A stretch of DNA of 64,000 nucleotides from Streptomyces sp. MA5143a. GTDB lineage: Bacteria > Actinomycetota > Actinomycetes > Streptomycetales > Streptomycetaceae. This document shows, one piece after another, positions 8,966 through 17,376 of this stretch. The notes under the pieces are model-generated. The model saw nothing but the letters and a program-made list of their open reading frames with translations. It had not been told where the DNA came from and searched no databases. The position numbers and the translations under genes were made by a program. The DNA lies in NCBI RefSeq assembly GCF_900290235.1, contig NZ_OLMK01000121.1, positions 1 through 64,000 on the forward strand, given 5' to 3'. The stretch's first letter is position 1, and each line of letters starts with the position of its first letter.

Positions 8966-9195
8966 ACGTCGGCCGGGTCTGGCGGCGGTGAGGCGCACCG
9001 CCGCGTCGTTGAGCCCCTGGAGGCTGTGGCGGGCTGGGGGGAGACGATCAGGTCGCCCCCGCGCCCCTTCCCGGTGGTCTGGCGCAGGGTGTGCTCCTGG
9101 CCGCCGTCGACGGTGGTGGCGCTGCGCCCGCCGGGCGTGGAGGCGGCCCGTTCCAGTTGCTCGCGAGCTTGTGCGTCCGGGGAGATCTTCTGCAT
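8966..9195 (-). pseudogene. Collapsed small cupin relic
   Basis: From ATG 9195 the frame reads MQKISPDAQAREQLERA then GQEHTLRQT, the usual start of a small actinobacterial cupin. The typical C-terminal segment PPARHSLQGLNDAAVRLT is found about 100 bp later in another frame, fused to the frame of the DUF488 gene. The central metal-binding barrel (glycine/histidine motif) is missing, so a deletion plus frameshift has destroyed the gene. Confidence 0.6.
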
Positions 9196-9576
9196 GGGTG
9201 CGGTCTCCAGGTATGTGTGGCGGCATCCATCCGCCGGTGCGCTGTTCGAACAGTCCCACACGGCTGGACGCGCTGCCCCGCGGAGGATGCCGTGGTCGGC
9301 CTTCCGGCGAACACGTTCATGCAGAGCAGCAAGACGTTGATGAGCGTCGAGCGGACGCGGGAGCCGGGTTCTTCAGCCAACCGCCGTGCGGGGACCGCCG
9401 GAACTCGGCGATCATCCGGTGCCGGGCGGCCGGCAGCCTGAGGCCGCGTGCGGGACGGGCGATGGGGGGCGAACTCGTCGGCGATGCCGGTGGCCGGTCC
9501 ATCGGCCCACCGAACACCGCGCCCGGCGAGTCGGCCCGCCGCATGAAGGCACTTTTCGGTGCGCGATACTCTCCCG
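9196..9576. other. Intergenic debris, no gene recognised
   Basis: 381 bp without a convincing gene. Short frames on both strands have no family resemblance that I can recognise. Given the relics to the left, it may be the remains of further lost genes. GATACT at 9565-9570 may be the -10 element of the next gene. Confidence 0.4.
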
Positions 9577-10065
9577 ATGAGTTCACGCAATGTTCCGGGC
9601 AACCGGCCGATCACGATCCGGAGGGCCGTCGCAGGGGACGCCAAGCGGCTCACGCGGCTCGTGCGTGGCTCAGGTGCCTACGAGGGCAAGTACGCGGCGG
9701 CGGTCGCGGGCTACCGGGTCGGTGCTGATTACATCGAGGCCCACCGCACCTTTGCGGCTGTCAGCGCCGACGGAGACGGGGGACGGGTCCTCGGGTTCTA
9801 CTCCCTCGTCCTCGCTCCACCGGAGCTCGACCTGCTGTTCGTCGCCGACGACGTGCAAGGACGGGGTATCGGCCGGCTGCTCGTCGCGCACATGCGGTCC
9901 GAGGCCCGTGCCGCCGGGATCGAACGCCTCAAGGTCGTGTCGCATGTTCTCGCCGAGGGCTTCTACCACCGCGTCGGCGCGGTGCGGACAGGGACCGCGT
10001 ACGCGAACCCGCCCGCCGTGCCGTGGGACCGTCCCGAATTCGAGTTCCGCATTCCTGTGGGATGA
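9577..10065 (+). CDS. GNAT family N-acetyltransferase
   Basis: 162 residues from ATG 9577. The acetyl-CoA site QGRGIGRLLVAHM (about residues 92-104) is a classical R/Q-x-x-G-x-G/A motif, and ITIRRAVAGDA opens the fold. There is no Shine-Dalgarno; GATACT lies 6 bp before the ATG, suggesting a leaderless message. A GTG 18 bp upstream is an alternative start. The substrate is unknown. It lies at the edge of the biosynthetic region but is on the other strand. Confidence 0.8.
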   Translation: MSSRNVPGNRPITIRRAVAGDAKRLTRLVRGSGAYEGKYAAAVAGYRVGADYIEAHRTFAAVSADGDGGRVLGFYSLVLAPPELDLLFVADDVQGRGIGRLLVAHMRSEARAAGIERLKVVSHVLAEGFYHRVGAVRTGTAYANPPAVPWDRPEFEFRIPVG

Positions 10066-10133
10066 CACCGGGTGCCGGTGGGCGGGGCAGCGGCTCGGCC
10101 CGCCTGGTGGCCGGTGGGAGCCAGTCGCCCGAC

Positions 10134-10165
10134 CGCCGCCGTGACCCGCCGCCGCCGTGACCCGC
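10134..10165. repeat. Perfect 16-bp tandem duplication
   Basis: CGCCGCCGTGACCCGC occurs twice back to back in the 294-bp gap (10066-10359) between the convergent GNAT and phosphatase genes. A second cluster of short GGATSCCGGC repeats follows at about 10218-10246. No gene is visible in the gap. Confidence 0.7.
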
Positions 10166-10359
10166 TGACGCGGTACCTGACCGCCGGGTTCCGTCCCGCT
10201 CGACAGGGCCGACGGACGGATCCCGGCGGATGCCGGCGGATCCCGGTCGACCCTCCGTTCACTTCGGCGCCCGCCACCGGGCGAGAGGCCGCTCCGGTGA
10301 CTGGGGCCGGCCCAGGAACCCGGTGCGCGCGGCCCGCGCGAGGGCGCGTCGCGGCGGTG

Positions 10360-10992
10360 TCAGGCCGTGGCCAGGTGACGGGTGTCGCCGAGGTGGACGA
10401 GCTGACGGTTGTGGAAGAAGTCGTCCTCGCGGAGATGGGTGATGCTGCCGGACGGGGCGCGGAAGTTGATGTAGCCGAGCGACTCGACGGGGAGTCGGGA
10501 CCAGGCCGCCACCACGAAGGTCAGCGCGAAGCCGTGCGTGACCACGATCTGGTGCTCGGCGTCGAGACGCAGGACGTCGTCCATCGCGGCGTAGACGCGC
10601 ATCGCGAAGGCCGTCTTGGTCTCCGCGCCCTCGACGCCCTCGTGGTGGTCCATCCGATTGCCCGTCGCCGGGGGCGGCAGGAAACGCTTGTCCAGCCACT
10701 CCTGCGGGCGGCCCTCCGCCTCGCCGTAGGACTTCTCACGCAGCCGGGCGTCCCAGACGGGAGTGACGTCGAACCGCCCGGCGATCTCCTCGGCCGTGCT
10801 GCGGGTGCGAAGGAGGTCGGAGGCGGTGACGTCGACGTCCGCACCGGCGGGGATGCTGTCGCGCAGCGCGCGGGCGATCGCCGCGGCGTCCTTCCGGCCC
10901 TTCGCGGTGAGGTCGGAGTCGTGCCAGCCGCCGACCAGTCCGTCGACGTGATGACTCGCCTCGGGGTGGGTGACGACATAGATGTTGCGCAC
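10360..10992 (-). CDS. Histidine phosphatase superfamily protein with altered RHG motif
   Basis: 210 residues from GTG 10992 with AAAGG upstream. The fold resembles phosphoglycerate mutase/phosphatases: the second catalytic His is in VVTHGFALTFVV, with a substrate loop DLLRTRSTAEE. The usual RHGE phosphohistidine motif is replaced by THPEASHH at residues 9-16; the nucleophilic His remains but Arg and Gly are gone. It is the last gene of the minus-strand set containing the asparagine synthase and is probably cotranscribed. Substrate unknown; it may act on a phosphorylated pathway intermediate. Confidence 0.75.
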   Translation of the reverse strand: MRNIYVVTHPEASHHVDGLVGGWHDSDLTAKGRKDAAAIARALRDSIPAGADVDVTASDLLRTRSTAEEIAGRFDVTPVWDARLREKSYGEAEGRPQEWLDKRFLPPPATGNRMDHHEGVEGAETKTAFAMRVYAAMDDVLRLDAEHQIVVTHGFALTFVVAAWSRLPVESLGYINFRAPSGSITHLREDDFFHNRQLVHLGDTRHLATA

Positions 10993-11071
10993 CGTGGTGT
11001 GCCTTTCTGCTGGGACGTGGCGTGACGGGCCGGATCGGGCCCGCGACTCGCGGGACGGTACCGCAGGGCGG

Positions 11072-12823
11072 TCAGGCGGACGTGCCGGGGAAGGACAGTT
11101 CCAGCACCATCAGGCCCCACAGCAGTCTCGCCCGGTCGTGGCCCGCCGAGTGGGCGGTGAGGACGTCGCGGACGGCCGTCTCGCTCAGATAGCCGGCCGT
11201 GCACAGGCGGGGCCGGGTCAGTAGGTCGGTGGTGAACTCCCACAGCTTCCCGCCCGGACGCAGGAAGTGGGCGACGGGGAAGGTGAAGGGCTGCTTGGCC
11301 CGGCTGCGGACCTCCGCCGGGACGAGGTCGCTGCCCGCGTCCCACAGGACTCCCTTGCGCCGGTCGCCGTCGATCTTGGCCGGGTCGGGGGTACGGCGGG
11401 CGAACGCGGTCACCGCCGGCTGACAGTAGGGCACCCGGCCCTCGACCGAGTGGGCCATGGACAGGTGGTCGAGCTTGCGCAGGTTCAGGGCGGGCAGCTT
11501 GTGCAGCCGGTCGAACGTCAGCACCTGCTCCAGGCGCGAGGGCGCGGCCCGGTCCAGCAGCTCCCGCGCCTGCCGGCGGCTGCCGCCGTGCTCGTCGAGC
11601 AGTGCCCGGTAGTCGGGCGTGAACAGGCGACGGTACTCGGCGTGGGGGATCAGGGAGAGACGGTCCAGGTAGCGCTCGCGCCAGCCGTCGTCCGTCGCGG
11701 CGAGGGCGGTGCTGTAACGCCGGTAGCCGCCGAACTGCTCGTCGGCCCCGTCACCGACGAAGCACACCCGGAACCCGGCGGCGGAGATCTCCCGGAACAG
11801 CACGTACGCACTCAGGGCGTGCGGAGTGGCGTTGGGCGTGCCCAGCGCGCGCACCATGGGCGGCAGCAGGTCGGGCACCTCCGCCTCGCGCACCTCCACC
11901 ACCTCCAGGGGAATGCCCGCGTGCTCGGCGGCCACGCGCGCGTACCTCTCCTCGTCGGAGTCGTGTGTGCCCTCGTGGGTGACGTGGAAGCCGGTGACGT
12001 CGGACCGGTGGGCGGACAGCAGGCCCGCCAGGATCGCCGAGTCGAGGCCGCCCGACAACTGGAGGGCCACCGGTGACTCCTGCTGGCACATACGGGCCGT
12101 CTCCCGGTCGAGCAGCTCACGCAGGGCCCGCGGGCCGTGTGTCCCGTCGGGCGTCACCGGAGCGGGAGCGGGTGCCGCGCGCAGAAGGGCGCGACGGCCG
12201 TCGTGCTCCAGGCGCTCGCCGGGCCGGAGGGTGCCCACGCCCCGGTACCAGGTCGCGCCGCCGGGCAGGCACTGCCAGTTCAGATAGTGGTCCACCGCTG
12301 CCGGGTCCAGCGGGAGGGCCGCTCCGCACAGCGCGGTCAGGCCGTCGGGCTCGGAGGAGAAGACGACACCGTCGTCCGTGATCCGGTGGTACAGACTCTT
12401 GACGGCGAGCGGGTCGCACCACAGGCGCAGCCGCCGCCCCGCCCGCAGGTCCACCACGGCGATCGCGTACATCCCTTCGAGCCGGTCGACGAAGTCGTCG
12501 CCGTACAACTCGTAGCAGGGCAGCAGGACCGAGCCGTCCGAGTCGCCCTCCACGGTCACCCCGTGCGCGGCGAGTTCGTCGCGCAGGGCGCGGAAGTTGT
12601 AGATCTCGCCGTTGAAGACGAGGGCGATCGTGCCGTCGGCGTTGGTGAACGGCTGCCGGCCGTGGGCCGGGTCCTGGATCGACAGGCGGTTGCAGCCGAG
12701 GCCCCACCCGTCACCGAGCACCCGGTCCTGCTGGTCGGGACCGCCCGGCAGCTGGGCGTCACGGGCCCGGTCCAGCGCGGCGGGGCCGAGGTCGGCGCCG
12801 AAGTAGCCGTAGATGCGGCACAC
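11072..12823 (-). CDS. Asparagine synthase (glutamine-hydrolysing) family amidotransferase
   Basis: 583 residues. It starts at GTG 12823 behind AAGGAGA, which places the glutaminase nucleophile Cys at position 2. The N-terminal Ntn domain shows VFNGEIYN; the synthetase domain has the ATP pyrophosphatase loop LQLSGGLDSAILAG (about 255) and GDGADEQFGGYRRY (about 360). Such enzymes make asparagine or activate other carboxylates for amide, beta-lactam or macrolactam formation. Its place among nucleotidyltransferase, HPr-kinase-like and sugar genes argues for a dedicated biosynthetic role rather than housekeeping (inference). Confidence 0.88.
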   Translation of the reverse strand: MCRIYGYFGADLGPAALDRARDAQLPGGPDQQDRVLGDGWGLGCNRLSIQDPAHGRQPFTNADGTIALVFNGEIYNFRALRDELAAHGVTVEGDSDGSVLLPCYELYGDDFVDRLEGMYAIAVVDLRAGRRLRLWCDPLAVKSLYHRITDDGVVFSSEPDGLTALCGAALPLDPAAVDHYLNWQCLPGGATWYRGVGTLRPGERLEHDGRRALLRAAPAPAPVTPDGTHGPRALRELLDRETARMCQQESPVALQLSGGLDSAILAGLLSAHRSDVTGFHVTHEGTHDSDEERYARVAAEHAGIPLEVVEVREAEVPDLLPPMVRALGTPNATPHALSAYVLFREISAAGFRVCFVGDGADEQFGGYRRYSTALAATDDGWRERYLDRLSLIPHAEYRRLFTPDYRALLDEHGGSRRQARELLDRAAPSRLEQVLTFDRLHKLPALNLRKLDHLSMAHSVEGRVPYCQPAVTAFARRTPDPAKIDGDRRKGVLWDAGSDLVPAEVRSRAKQPFTFPVAHFLRPGGKLWEFTTDLLTRPRLCTAGYLSETAVRDVLTAHSAGHDRARLLWGLMVLELSFPGTSA

Positions 12824-12899
12824 GAGCGGGTCTCCTTGGAGCTGACGTGGGGCCGGGTGGGGACGATGACGTGCGGGACAAGCGCGATCAAGCGGGCCC

Positions 12900-14003
12900 T
12901 CAGGCGGACTTGTTGTCCTCCCCGGACGGTGCGACGCGGCCCTCGGCCCAGGAGCGCAGCGGCAGCGCGTGGCCGGCGGCGCGGCGCCGCGTCATCGCGG
13001 CCAGCAGGTCCCGCAGCGGTGGCACGTCGGCGGCGGCCTCACGGGCGCGGAAGCAGTACTCGTTGGAGATCTCGGCGTTCCAGCTCATCGTCTGGTGCAG
13101 TTCGCCCTTCAGCAGGTCCATGAAGTCCGGCCCGCTCACGAACGCGTCGGCCCCCTCGCGGCCCCGGCGGATCTCGGCGAACGCGACGTCGATGAGGTCG
13201 AGCCACTCCAGCACCGCGTCGGCGGCGGCCTCGGGGTGCTGGACGCCGTAGGCGTTCAGATGCCGGAACCGGTCGGTGACGGGGGCCAGCCGCTCCGGCA
13301 GGCGGGCCAGGAACCGCGCCAGGTACTTGGGGTTGCGGTTGGTGTTGCCGTAGACGTGCGTCAGGCCTCGGAAGGTGTCGACGCCGAGTTTGCGCGCCGC
13401 GATCAGAGCGGACTCGTGATCCCCCTGCGCCCACATGCCGGCCAGGTCCCGGAAGTCGGGGTAGCTGCCCACGGCGGTGCGGAACGCGGTGTAGGCGACC
13501 TCGCCGGGCCTCACCAGCCGGGCGACCTCCTCGAAGGCGGGCGCGTTGGTGAGCGGGACACCGTACGTGAGGCGGGACAGCAGCCGGAAGTCGACCGCGG
13601 ACGCCGCGAACGCGGACGACTTGCGGGCCCGGGTGCGCAGATACGCGTACAGGTCGGCGTGGGCGGCCAGCATGTCGGTGACCTCGCCCACGGTGCGGTA
13701 CTCGACGTCCACACCGAGCAGGCTCTGCGGCAGGTAGTCGAAGCTCGCCCTCACCCGGTCCCCGCTGGTGTAGTACCGCATGTGCCGCTCCCTGGGGAAC
13801 GACTCGCGGTGGAAGCGCTCGTCCTTCTCACGCGCCAGCACGCAGAAGTCGAAGTCCGACGACGGGGTGCCGGAACCGTCGACGAGCGAGCCGGACAGCA
13901 CGAGGATGTCGTCCGGTGCCAGATGGATGTGGTCGAGCACGTCCCCCTCGTCGAAGTCGTCGAGGGCGGTGACTGCGGCGATGTGGGATCGCAAGGAGAG
14001 CAC
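12900..14003 (-). CDS. Pol-beta-type nucleotidyltransferase 1
   Basis: 367 residues from GTG 14003 with AAAGGGA upstream. The nucleotidyltransferase signature is clear: Gly-Ser at 38-39, Asp50 and Asp52 (GS..SSDFDF) and a third acid in VDVEYR (about 99-101). A long helical C-terminal part follows, including RLTYGVPL. The architecture matches nucleotidyltransferase 2 at 30661-31692, which has the same GS/DxD/RL..G.PL layout, so the two may be distant paralogues. It probably transfers a nucleoside monophosphate to a small molecule or peptide; the acceptor is unknown. Confidence 0.72.
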   Translation of the reverse strand: MLSLRSHIAAVTALDDFDEGDVLDHIHLAPDDILVLSGSLVDGSGTPSSDFDFCVLAREKDERFHRESFPRERHMRYYTSGDRVRASFDYLPQSLLGVDVEYRTVGEVTDMLAAHADLYAYLRTRARKSSAFAASAVDFRLLSRLTYGVPLTNAPAFEEVARLVRPGEVAYTAFRTAVGSYPDFRDLAGMWAQGDHESALIAARKLGVDTFRGLTHVYGNTNRNPKYLARFLARLPERLAPVTDRFRHLNAYGVQHPEAAADAVLEWLDLIDVAFAEIRRGREGADAFVSGPDFMDLLKGELHQTMSWNAEISNEYCFRAREAAADVPPLRDLLAAMTRRRAAGHALPLRSWAEGRVAPSGEDNKSA

Positions 14004-14141
14004 GTCCGCTCTGTCCCTTTCTGCCTGGTGTCGGTCAGGGGTACGTCCGGGGAGGTCGATGCGCCCGCACGGTCGGGGGGCGGGTACCGCGCCGGTGGCG
14101 GGCCGCTCGGTCCGCGCGCGGCCGGCGGATAGCGTGGATCC

Positions 14142-14669
14142 GTGAACTCCACTGCCCCGTACGCCTCGACGGCCGAGCCCCGGATGCGCCACTCGGTCCG
14201 CGCACTGATCCTCGACGAGCGGGAGCGGCTGCTGCTGTGCCGCTTCGCCCTCACGGACCGGACCGGACGGCCGTTCGTCCTGTGGGCGGCGCCCGGCGGT
14301 GGCATCGCCCCCGGGGAGACACCGTCGCAGGCCCTCGAGCGCGAACTGGTGGAGGAGGTCGGTCTGGTACTCACCGACGAGGCACCGCACGTCTGGCACC
14401 AGGAGATCGTCGACCCGGCGATCGCGCCGGGCCACGACGGCGTCGTCAACGACTACCACCTGGTGCGTACCACCGCGTTCACCCCGGCGGGCGCGCTGGG
14501 CGAGGCCGCGCTCGCCCGGGAGAACGTGCACGGCACGCGGTGGTGGAGTCTCGACGAGATCACCGGCCACGACGGCCCCGACCTGTTCTCGCCCCGCGAC
14601 CTCGGCACGCCGCTGGCCCGGTTGCTCGCCGACGGGGTCCCGGACCGGCCGGTCCCACTGGGCCTGTGA
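14142..14669 (+). CDS. Nudix hydrolase
   Basis: 175 residues. The Nudix box is complete: GGGIAPGETPSQALERELVE followed by EVGL (about residues 51-74). It hydrolyses a nucleoside diphosphate linked to another moiety; the substrate is unknown. The start GTG 14142 has no Shine-Dalgarno, and TAGCGT (14130-14135) lies 6 bp before it, typical of a leaderless gene. It stands alone on the plus strand inside the cluster, divergent from nucleotidyltransferase 1. Confidence 0.88.
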   Translation: MNSTAPYASTAEPRMRHSVRALILDERERLLLCRFALTDRTGRPFVLWAAPGGGIAPGETPSQALERELVEEVGLVLTDEAPHVWHQEIVDPAIAPGHDGVVNDYHLVRTTAFTPAGALGEAALARENVHGTRWWSLDEITGHDGPDLFSPRDLGTPLARLLADGVPDRPVPLGL

Positions 14670-14725
14670 GCCGTCGGCCGCGCGCCGCCGCCGGCTGACG
14701 GCGTACGAAGGCACCCGCGCCGCCC

Positions 14726-15760
14726 TCACGCCGCGGGCACCTCGGCGCGCAGGTGCGCGCCGAGCTGGTCGACCGCGCGGCGCACGTCCTGGAACACGTA
14801 CCGGAAACGGAACGTGGGCAGGGCGGTCAGCGCGCCGCGGGTCCGTCGCAGGGTTCCCGGCTCCGGCTCGTGGCCGAAGATGTTGAGGTGCTTGTTCGGC
14901 GTGTCCAGGACGTGCCGGTCGAGCCGGGTCCGCCGCTCCCGCGGGTCGACAGCGGACAGCCCGGCCTCCTCGGGGGCGTCCGCCAGACTCAGATGCACCA
15001 GCGCGTCCACCCGGGCCGAGTGCCCGAGCTTCGTCTCCAGCAGATCGGCGTACTCCCAGGGGTAGATGAGGGCGGTGCCGTGCCGTTCCACGCCGGAGGC
15101 GCGCAGGCTCGGCAGGGTCGCGTTCGCCGGGTGCGTCAGCCCGTCCAGGGCGGCCCGCGCACCCTCGGGTCCGAGCAGCAGGTCCAGGGTGTCCAGGCGC
15201 ACCGACACCGACCGCGGCCAGCCCACGCCGAGCACGCCGTGCCCGGAGTCGTCCGCCGACAGGCTCACGTCGTCGTTGCACACCATGACGCCCTGACCGG
15301 CGAGGACGGCCGCCATCACGAAGGAGGTCTTGCCCGCGCGGCTGCCGCCGACCAGGGCCACACCCAGACCGTTCAGCTCGACCAGACCGGCGTGCAGGAA
15401 CAGCATGCCGCCGCGGGCCGCCGCGGAACGGTGGACCGCACGGGTGGCCCGCAACAGGGACTGGCACGCCCAGGCCGGGCCCTCGGGAGCCAGATGGAAC
15501 ACCTGCCGTTCGGCGTGGTCGACGGCGTACTCGACGGTGGGCTCGCCGAGCGCGGTGACCCGTTCGGGCACGGCACCGGGGCTGGGCGGCATCCCCTCGC
15601 CGATCCGCCAGTCACCCGGTCCCGCGGTGCCCGGCTCCACCGTCAGATAGGGGCGGGCGAGCCGGTCGATCTCCGCCGCGACGGACGGTCCGCACATCAG
15701 GCCGGTGGTCGCGAAGCGTGAGCGGACCACGTACGGGCGCGGCGCTTCGGTCGGTCGCAT
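14726..15760 (-). CDS. HPr-kinase-like P-loop protein 1
   Basis: 344 residues. The centre has a P-loop VGGSRAGKTSF preceded by FLHAGLVEL and followed by CNDDVSL (about residues 120-170), the arrangement of HPr(Ser)-kinase-like ATPases that occur in peptide and small-molecule clusters. No HPr-binding context exists here. The second copy at 18390-19532 shares this layout. It could phosphorylate a pathway substrate or be regulatory; the substrate is unknown. The family call rests on motifs and order only. Confidence 0.68.
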   Translation of the reverse strand: MRPTEAPRPYVVRSRFATTGLMCGPSVAAEIDRLARPYLTVEPGTAGPGDWRIGEGMPPSPGAVPERVTALGEPTVEYAVDHAERQVFHLAPEGPAWACQSLLRATRAVHRSAAARGGMLFLHAGLVELNGLGVALVGGSRAGKTSFVMAAVLAGQGVMVCNDDVSLSADDSGHGVLGVGWPRSVSVRLDTLDLLLGPEGARAALDGLTHPANATLPSLRASGVERHGTALIYPWEYADLLETKLGHSARVDALVHLSLADAPEEAGLSAVDPRERRTRLDRHVLDTPNKHLNIFGHEPEPGTLRRTRGALTALPTFRFRYVFQDVRRAVDQLGAHLRAEVPAA

Positions 15761-15958
15761 GCCGGGCTCACCTCCAGGTCAGGGTGGGGCCCGTGCCACG
15801 GGCCGGTGCGCACCGCGTCTCGCGGCGGCCCGCGACCCCTGGGTGGGGCGGCCGCGAGGCCGCGCGCAGGGACCGCTCGACCGATCATGGCAATGCGGCG
15901 GGCAGGGTGTCCGGGGCGATTCCGCTGGGCGGAACACCGCCGGGCCGAGGCCCCGGTG

Positions 15959-16708
15959 TCACCCGCGTCCCCGGCCCGCCCCCCGGGGCGGCACCCCGCC
16001 GCCGGACTCGGCGGCCGGGCCCACGAAGGGGCCGCGGGTGTCCCAGCCGAGTTCCGCGCCGCCCCGGAAGAACCGGCCGTTGGCCTCGGCGGCGGGCCGG
16101 TCCAGCAGCCGGACGAGGTCCTCGGCGACGGGGCCGGGATCGAGCGGCGCGTCCCCGGTGCCCATGTCGGTGCGGATCCAGCCAGGGCAGTACGCGAACG
16201 CCGCGAGGTCGCCGTGGCCCGCCTCGAAGTGGCGGGCCACGGACAGGACCAGCGCGTTGAGGGCCAGCTTCGACGAGCGGTAGGCGAACGACGCCCCGTC
16301 GGCGTCCTGGAGGCGCCCCATGCCCGAGGACACGCACACCACCCGCCCCGATCCGCGGGCCAGCATGGGCGGGGCGTACCGCTGGACCACACGGGCGGCA
16401 CCGAACAGGTTCACCTCGAAGGTGTCGCGCAGGTCCGGCTCCGACAGCGCGAACAGGTCGCCGTACCCGCGGCGCGGATCGTCCACGTAGATCCCGGAGT
16501 TGTGCACCAGGACGTCGATCTCCTCGCCGGCGAACAGGTCCGGCGGCAGCGGGTCGCGAAGGTCGGTCGCCCGGTAGTCGTCCAGATGTCCGTGGGCCGG
16601 CGCGGGGGCCAGGCCCACGCCCAGCACACGGTGGCCGGAGGTCTTCAGGGCACGGCACAGATGCGCTCCCAGGCCGCGGGAAACGCCGGTCACCAAGGCA
16701 GTCGGCAT
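15959..16708 (-). CDS. SDR family oxidoreductase 1
   Basis: 249 residues. NAD(P)-binding TGVSRGLGAHL at residues 7-17, NSG at about 70, and the catalytic Ser...Tyr-x-x-x-Lys in VCVSSGMG and YRSSK (about 147-151). The C-terminal 25 residues are Gly/Pro/Arg-rich and probably disordered. It is separated from HPr-kinase-like 1 by 198 bp with no gene. It may oxidise or reduce a cyclitol or sugar intermediate (inference). Confidence 0.85.
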   Translation of the reverse strand: MPTALVTGVSRGLGAHLCRALKTSGHRVLGVGLAPAPAHGHLDDYRATDLRDPLPPDLFAGEEIDVLVHNSGIYVDDPRRGYGDLFALSEPDLRDTFEVNLFGAARVVQRYAPPMLARGSGRVVCVSSGMGRLQDADGASFAYRSSKLALNALVLSVARHFEAGHGDLAAFAYCPGWIRTDMGTGDAPLDPGPVAEDLVRLLDRPAAEANGRFFRGGAELGWDTRGPFVGPAAESGGGVPPRGAGRGRG

Positions 16709-16806
16709 GGCCGTGAGGGTAACCCCCGCAGGTGCGGCGCGGCGTCAACACCTGTTGTGGGTAGGGTGGTTGGACCGATCTTGACGCGTGGAGAGGGAGG
16801 CGCCCC

Positions 16807-17376
16807 ATGGGGGGACACCGGCTGTTGGTCACCGGGCCGAGCGGAGCGGGCAGCACCACCTTGGGACGTGCCCTCGCCACCCGCTGGGCGGTGCCGCACG
16901 CCGACGTGGACGACTACCTGTGGCTGCCGAGCGACCCGCCCTACACGGACAAACGGCCCGTCGAGGAGCGGCTGGCACTGATGCGGGCGCTGTTCGTGCC
17001 ACGGGAGGCGTGGGTGCTCTCCGGGACCCTGCGCGGCTGGGGCGACCCCGTCATCGCCGAGGCGGACGCGGTGGTGTTCCTCACCATCGACCCCGACACC
17101 CGCATGGACAGACTCATGGCCCGCGAGCGGGTGCGCTACGGGGACACCATCGAGCGGGGTGGCAGCCACGAGGCCGCGCACCACGACTTCATGCGGTGGG
17201 CCGCGGGGTACGAGAGCGGCGACACCCCCGGCCGGCAGGCGAAGGACGAGCGCTGGCTGGCCACCCTGGACTGCCCGGTGCTGCGCCAGGACAGCTCCCG
17301 GCCCCTGGAGGAGCTCGTCGCCGACGTCACCGGCTGGCTGGACGCCCAGCCCGCCGCCGGCCCCCGTACGGCATGA
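16807..17376 (+). CDS. P-loop small-molecule kinase (adenylate-kinase-like)
   Basis: 189 residues from ATG 16807 behind GAGAGGGAGG. Walker A GPSGAGSTTLGRAL is at residues 10-23; VPHADVDDYLW follows as in AAA_17/18 kinases related to adenylate and shikimate kinases, and VVFLTIDPDTR gives a Walker-B-like strand. It shares an ATGA stop-start overlap with the next gene, so the two kinases are coupled. The substrate is unknown. Confidence 0.75.
   Translation: MGGHRLLVTGPSGAGSTTLGRALATRWAVPHADVDDYLWLPSDPPYTDKRPVEERLALMRALFVPREAWVLSGTLRGWGDPVIAEADAVVFLTIDPDTRMDRLMARERVRYGDTIERGGSHEAAHHDFMRWAAGYESGDTPGRQAKDERWLATLDCPVLRQDSSRPLEELVADVTGWLDAQPAAGPRTA

Noticed and set aside
10134..10246. Short GC-rich repeats as a possible CRISPR or attachment site
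   Set aside because: Repeats are directly adjacent without spacers, and no integrase or tRNA is nearby.
11072..12823. Lasso peptide cyclase reading of the asparagine synthase
   Set aside because: No precursor, PqqD-like leader-binding protein or transglutaminase-like peptidase is visible nearby, so only the general amidotransferase call is supported.
12900..15467. Long 855-codon frame suggesting a fusion with the nucleotidyltransferase
   Set aside because: The N-terminal part is antisense or out-of-frame to the Nudix and HPr-kinase-like genes; the GTG at 14003 with its own ribosome binding site fits better.
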